In this document: in pieces, positions 58,579-64,000 of the stretch
Position numbering within the stretch: position 1 is the stretch's first letter
Layout of the letters: each line of letters starts with the position of its first letter
Assembly: GCA_949130485.1 (NCBI GenBank)
Contig: OX422188.1
Coordinates: forward strand, 509,391 to 573,390
Direction of reading: 5' to 3'
DNA length: 64,000 nt
Source of the DNA: Agelas oroides
Taxonomy: Eukaryota > Porifera > Demospongiae > Agelasida > Agelasidae
Translations under genes and position numbers: made by a program
Notes under the pieces: model-generated
Told to the model about the DNA's origin: nothing
Seen by the model: the letters and a program-made list of their open reading frames with translations, nothing else
Databases searched by the model: none

Positions 58579-58927
58579 ATTAGACCACAATCATGCAATT
58601 TTGAACTACCATGCACACTTTCCCGTCTAATGTGTACAGCTCAACCGTCATACGAGTGCCATACTACACTACGCATGCGCAAATTATGCATACTCCACCC
58701 ACATGTATCACGTGAGGGGGCATCAAACGACGTGAAAGTATTGAGAACCCACACTTCCGCGGGACCAGGAAGATCCTGAAATAAATCATAAACCTCTGTA
58801 CTGTATACGTATGTGTACGGAGGTTTACAATCTAGGCCTGAGGCAGTACGACCCATAAGTGATACAATCATTCATGTGAATCATGCCAGGGTCCTGAAGT
58901 ACACTGATATGCAAAAAAAAAATGTTT

Positions 58928-61900
58928 CTATTCTCTGTGGAGAAATACAAACAGCCCTAGTCCACCAAGCAACGCATACTGCATGGGGAGAGAGAGAGAG
59001 AGAGAGAGAGAGGGAGAAGGAATAATTAATTTGAGTGCCAACAAGCTCGGCACCTTTGGTGGCTCCATAAATCCTTGGTGCCACCTTTGGTGGCTCCATA
59101 AATCCTTAATGCCACCTTTGGTGGCTCCATAAGTCCTTGGTGCCACCTTTGGTGGCTCCATAAGTCCTTGGTGCCAGATATTACAACAGTACAAGTAAAG
59201 CTTGTGAGGGGAGCAAACATGAGCTAACAAACCACCCAGGTTCTTTGCAGGGAGGAAGTGGTAACACAAAACTACAAGGGGTGGTCACTCCCATAGGCAC
59301 TGTAGTCACAACAAGCTTGCCACCTTTGGTGGCTCCATAAATCCTTGGTGCCAGCTATTACAACAGTACAAGTAAAGCTTGTGAGGGGAGCAAACATGAG
59401 CTAACAAACCACCCAGGTTCTTTGCATGCAGGGAGAAAGTGGTAACACAAAACTACCATAGATCGGGAAATTTTCGCCATTAAAAATTTTTCACCAGTTG
59501 CTTAGGCGGCAAAAATTAAACACGAGAAAATTTAAAATTTAAAGTTTAATTTTCGCCACTTGGCCACACGGCGAAAATTAAATGCGTGAACATTTCTTGC
59601 GCGAAAAAAAGCTACGCGAAAATTTCCCGATCTATATACGATACTTGGGAAGCAGTTTGAGAAATTCAGTATAAGAAGAATCGTTCTCTCACTCTCCATA
59701 AAATAAAGAGGGGGCAGCTTGGGAACAGAGGCTAGAGTTACTTCACCTTGAGCATGGGGTAGTCATTCATCAGGATGGTCACCATGCCAACATAGGGGAG
59801 GAACCTGGACAACAATTGATGAAGATAATCGGTCGTTTTAAACATGTACGTTATTCACACCACAAACAGGTGTATATACAACAATAATAATTTAGTAATT
59901 TAATAACGTGAGCCAGCATGGCCATACATCAATTTATGTCTGATTAATTTCTCATAACAATATACAGGCCATTAATAATAGTTACCTAGGCAACACCTCT
60001 ATGAAAGAGAGAAACATTCTTATATAATCATGTTGCCTAGGTAATGGTTAAACTCATCAAATGTAGATATGAACTGTCAAACTACATTAAGATCAGACTG
60101 CACCCCCACCCTCTTGCTTGCCCAATGATGTCATCACGTGTCAAACTACATTAAGATCAGACTGCACCCCCACCCTCTTGCTTGCCCAATGATGTCATCA
60201 CGTGTCAAACTACATTAAGATCAGACTGCACCCCCACCCTCTTGCTTGCCCAATGATGTCATCACGTGTCAAACTACATTAAGATCAGACTGCACCCCCA
60301 CCCTCTTGCTCGTCCAATGATGTCATCACGTGTCAAACTACATTAAGATCAGACTGCACCCCCACCCTCTTGCTTGCCCAATGATGTCATCACGTGTCAA
60401 ACTACATTAAGATCAGACTGCACCCCCACCCTCTTGCTTGCCCAATGATGTCATCACGTGTCAAACTACATTAAGATCAGACTGCACCCCCACCCTCTTG
60501 CTTGCCCAATGATGTCATCACGTGTCAAACTACATTAAGATCAGACTGCACCCCCACCCTCTTGCTTGCCCAATGATGTCATCACGTGTCAAACTACATT
60601 AAGATCAGACTGCACCCCCACCCTCTTGCTTGCCCAATGATGTCATCACGTGTCAAACTACATTAAGATCAGACTGTACCCTCACCCTCTTGCTCGTCCA
60701 ATGATGTCATCACGTGTCAAACTACATTAAGATCAGACTGCACCCCCACCCTCTTGCTCGTCCAATGATGTCATCACGTGTCAAACTACATTAAGATCAG
60801 ACTGCACCCCCACCCTCTTGCTTGCCCAATGATGTCATCACGTGTCAAACTACATTAAGATCAGACTGCACCCTCACCCTCTTGCTCGTCCAATGATGTC
60901 ATCACGTGTCAAACTACATTAAGATCAGACTGTACCCTCACCCTCTTGCTCGTCCAATGATGTCATCACGTGTCAAACTACATTAAGATCAGACTGCACC
61001 CCCACCCTCTTGCTTGCCCAATGATGTCATCACGTGTCAAACTACATTAAGATCAGACTGTACCCTCACCCTCTTGCTCGTCCAATGATGTCATCACGTG
61101 TCAAACTACATTAAGATCAGACTGCACCCCCACCCTCTTGCTCGTCCAATGATGTCATCATGTGTCGAACTACATTAAGATCAGACTGCACCCCCACCCT
61201 CTTGCTCGTCCAATGATGTCATCACGTGTCAAACTACATTAAGATCAGACTGTACTCTCACCCTCTTGCTCGCCCAATGATGTCATCACGTGTGACCCAG
61301 TTTTGTCCTGGAGCATAGATATGTCCCTCCCTGTCGTCTCCGTAGTTATTGTCTCCCTTTGTCAAGATCTTTAGTTCTCCCGTGGAGCTGGGAGAGGAGG
61401 GGAGAGAGGGGAGGAGAGAGAGGAAGAGAAGGAAGAGAGGATGAAGAGGAGAAGGAAGGAGGAAGAGGGGAAAAGCAGGAGGAAGAGGGGAAGGAAGGAG
61501 GAAGAGGGGAAAAGCAGGAGGAAGAGAGGACAGGTATGGTAATAAAATGATGACATCAGTACCACAACTGTGAAGTCATAAAGAGAACCCCTCTATGTCC
61601 ATATCACTGCAGTTGTTACTTTTCCAGAGAATGAGATGGTGGGGGAGGAGAGAGGAGGGTTACGACCAGTATCATTATGAATGAACTCCACATTATTTTT
61701 CTTAATAAGAGGAAGGAGAGAAAGCGTACAGAAGGGGAAGAGAGAGGGGAAGAGTGGGAAGGCAGGAGGGAGGGGGAGAGAGGGAAGGAGGGAGGGAGGG
61801 GAAGAGAGGGAAGGAGGGAGGGAGGGAAGAGAAAAGAAGGGAGGGAAGAGAAAAGAAGGGAGGGAAGAGAGGGAAGGAGGGAGGGAGGAGAAGAGAGGGA

Positions 61901-62144
61901 AGAGAGGGAGGGAGAGGGAAGGAGGGGAAGAGAGGGAAGGAGGGAGGGGGAGAGAGGGAGAGGGAAGGAGGAAGACTTATTACTTTTCATGTATTTTGAT
62001 GATGCGGTGCACAATGGGGATGTCTCGGTCTTTGATCTTGAAGACCAGGATCTCTCCGGCCTGGACTGGGTCACTGTGGTAGTTGGTGAGGAACAGAAGG
62101 TCACCACGATAGAACGCTGGCTCCATACTGCCACTGTGCGTGCA

Positions 62145-62176
<32 letters not shown>

Positions 62177-62969
62177 CATGAGTTTGTGTGGTGTGTGTGT
62201 GTGTATGTGTGTGTGTGAGGAATCAAACCTGAAGGTGAGAGGACATGGACACAGTAAAAAGGAGCCAAGGTGGAACTAAGCAGGTGTTTACATCTTTTGT
62301 TGCTAATGAGTCTCCAGGTCAGGTCAGGTGCTCAATTTGCACTATCGTTGGTGACAATTAGTGTTACATGACACTGAATTATCAGGTCCAAGAAACTTGA
62401 ACTATAAAGTTTCAAGTTCAAGAAAGTTAACACCTGTTTGCCCTGGCCAGACTTCACCCTCTCACAAGGAAAGGTCAGCGATCTTGATTTTAAGTGAATG
62501 ATTCACTTTCATTACGGTGTAGCATTGGCTAGATTTTAAGTGAATGATTCACTTTCATGACAGTGTAGCATTGGCTAGTGTCATGGATAGCACTCTGCTA
62601 GTGTAAACACATGTATGACATGGGCTTGTTCAGAATCGAGACTGCTGACTTTGCACAACCAAGAAAGCACTCAATGGTCACCAGACCCATTTCCACATGA
62701 GGGTGGGATCTGGGCACAAGGCTATCATTAAAGTAACCACTATCATCAATCCCCTCCTCCCTCTTTCTCTCCTCTCCCCTCCCCTCCTCATTTCCTCCCT
62801 CCCCTCCCTCCCTTTCTTCCCATCCTTCCCTCCCCTCCCTCTCCTCCCTCCCTCCCTACCTGAGCACGACGACAATGGGACTCTCGCTGCCAGTGACGAC
62901 CATCAGTCCTTTCCATATCATCAGAGCTGAAGAAACAATCATACCAAAGTTTAGGACCTGGTAGAACAC
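58928..62969 (-). CDS. SEC11: Signal peptidase complex catalytic subunit SEC11 (first exon missing)
   Basis: Minus-strand exons 62969-62860, 62133-61984, 61387-61262, 59804-59747 and 58978-58928 join in frame (164 codons plus stop). The protein cleaves ER signal peptides. Exon a is the signal anchor ([20 protein letters not shown]). The junction with exon b makes SGSMEPAF with the catalytic Ser. Exon b has [12 protein letters not shown] with the His that replaces the bacterial Lys. Exon c has [11 protein letters not shown] with the Asp ligands, and GRARG. Exon d gives [16 protein letters not shown], and exon e the terminal hydrophobic segment [16 protein letters not shown]. About 15 N-terminal residues of human SEC11A have no counterpart and should lie beyond 64000. 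A read-through of exon d would end after 3 codons (VK, stop), but the GTGAAG donor and matching last exon favour splicing. Confidence 0.92.
59037..59455. repeat. Tandem and direct repeats in a SEC11 intron
   Basis: CACCTTTGGTGGCTCCATAA recurs four times at about 36-bp spacing (59059-59165) and again near 59322. A 100-bp segment starting TATTACAACAGTACAAGTAA is duplicated at about 59170 and 59355. Confidence 0.85.
59456..59637. mobile_element. Family C MITE copy in a SEC11 intron
   Basis: CCATAGATCGGGAAATTTTC to GAAAATTTCCCGATCTAT, with inner inverted segments TTTTCGCC and GGCGAAAA. About 180 bp. Confidence 0.7.
60075..61292. repeat. 64-bp tandem array (19 copies) grown from a SEC11 exon end and donor
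   Basis: CCAATGATGTCATCACGTGT recurs at exactly 64-bp spacing from 60124 to the true SEC11 exon at 61387-61262. Each unit carries the last roughly 30 bp of that exon and its donor position (GAGG|GTGAG or GAGG|GTGGG on the minus strand). Confidence 0.92.
61392..61975. repeat. GA-rich tracts in a SEC11 intron
   Basis: 61392-61532 and 61710-61972 are nearly pure purine on the plus strand, the pyrimidine tract on the gene strand. Open frames here are low-complexity artefacts. Confidence 0.85.
62146..62219. repeat. (TG)n microsatellite
   Basis: Short interrupted TG run next to the SEC11 exon starting at 62133. Confidence 0.85.
62480..62578. repeat. Two-copy 48-bp direct repeat
   Basis: GATTTTAAGTGAATGATTCA with GGTGTAGCATTGGCTAG-type ending occurs twice; the unit contains an internal palindrome AAGTGAATGATTCACTT. 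Confidence 0.8.
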
Positions 62970-63069
62970 CTGTGTGGGGGTGTGCGTGTGGGGGGGAGGT
63001 GTGGGGGTGGAGGGTGGAGGGGGTGTGAGTGTGAGTTATGTATGTGGGTGGGGAGGGTGCAGGAGAATG

Positions 63070-64000
63070 TTGGAAATAGAAAGTGGATGTGTGCCCTCTG
63101 CATTTTGTCCTCAGACGATAAAATAATTATCTCCTAGAGCACCATTTGACATTTTAGTTCACATACTGAGCCAGTGACAACACCTAGTATCAAACACTCA
63201 AGCAGGCATGCACATGTTGGCAGGAAACACAAGCTCTTTCTGCCAAATGATCTTCATCAGGTAACTCATGACTCTTTCCAGGAATTCTGCCAACTGAGGC
63301 ATACCAAATTTAGATGGCATGTTGGCAGCCTATACCTCATCTGAACTTGATAACAGGAGACACGGGTTCTTCCCCCCTTTCTGTCAGCTGAGATAAGCCA
63401 AGGACAGCATACCAAAGATGTGCGTGTGTTTTTAGCGACTTCAAGAATGTATCCTTTCATCACTCTCTCTTTCCCTCTTTCCTGGAATTTTTGCCAGTTA
63501 AGCTGAAGCTACTTCAAGGCCAGCGTACCAAAGATGTGTCAAGCCCGATTGTTAGTGGGATTAGTAAGAACCAGAAATTTATTCTTTGATTGATCTTTAG
63601 GCCACCCAATCCCTCCCTCTTTCCAGAGATTTCCACCAACTGAGCTTCAAGGCAAGCATACCAGAAGTGTGTACACATTAAGCACTGTTTTTGGGGGGAT
63701 TTCACCCAGCAAGAACCAGTAATGAGCTTCATCAGACAACACAGACACCATACAGGCACAATACAGGCACATACAAGGAGTCTGGTGTAGAGTGCAAGAT
63801 GGGTGATTGTGCAGGTTCTGTTTTCCCTGATGAAGATCAGAACAAACGTTGCAAGTTGTTTGTTCTCGTGTGTTTGTTCACATGTTGTGTCCCCACTCCT
63901 ACAAACATACAACCCTCAATCACATTATCAGCACATGTACATGCACAGGAAGAAGCAAATACACATACCCTGTATTTCTTCGAATAGACGCCGCCCTCGA
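63070..64000. repeat. Degenerate long tandem repeats, no gene seen
   Basis: Units of about 130 bp with GGCATACCAAA.TTAGATG / AGCGTACCAAAGATGTG and TTTCC.GGAATT.TGCCA recur about four times from 63230 to 63700. The SEC11 first exon was not found here. The rest to 64000 has no recognisable coding exon. Confidence 0.55.

Noticed and set aside
59738..59804. SEC11 ending at the TAA at 59740-59738
   Set aside because: A donor precedes the stop and the exon at 58978-58928 supplies the expected final hydrophobic segment in frame.

Overview
This is eukaryotic, animal genomic DNA. It has multi-exon genes with GT-AG introns, metazoan families (SRCR, FN3, a tyrosine kinase, KIF23, RING/TRIM, SEC11), dense short foldback transposons, long (CA)n/(TG)n and CT-rich tracts, and many minisatellites. 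I infer an early-branching metazoan, most likely a demosponge. The reasons are SRCR/FN3 receptors, an unusual cytoplasmic tyrosine kinase, and a tandem family of intronless beta-helix/multi-TM receptors that I recall as typical of sponge genomes. Species cannot be fixed from the sequence alone.

Layout. 82-505 (-): first coding exons of an RG-rich protein, possibly Pol III subunit RPC7-like, divergent from 677-3243 (+), an unrecognised 315-aa lysine-rich protein with a threefold FGG motif. 3520-18374 (+): a 17-exon, 1237-aa type I receptor with two SRCR and six FN3 domains, one TM and a tyrosine-motif tail. 20105-23818 and 25434-29094 (+): tandem intronless genes for secreted-type beta-helix plus multi-TM proteins; the second has a frameshift. 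30290-39859 (-): an 18-exon, 883-aa tyrosine kinase with the order PH-WWE-WWE-kinase, which I do not know from any described family. 39.9-48.9 kb: a repeat-rich desert with nested MITEs. 49027-57888 (+): KIF23/MKLP1 kinesin, cut by a 200-N gap. 58089-58315 (-): RING finger N-terminus. 58928-62969 (-): SEC11 signal peptidase subunit lacking its first exon. 63-64 kb: degenerate repeats.

Exon models were built by hand from splice sites and phase. The receptor, the kinase and the 677-3243 gene each sum to an exact multiple of three with all domains in frame. The genes do not form an operon; they are independent housekeeping, cell-cycle and signalling genes. The most notable observations are the PH-WWE-WWE-kinase, the mosaic divergence of the two beta-helix receptors, and repeated cases in which a tandem minisatellite has grown out of an exon/intron boundary, copying the splice site.
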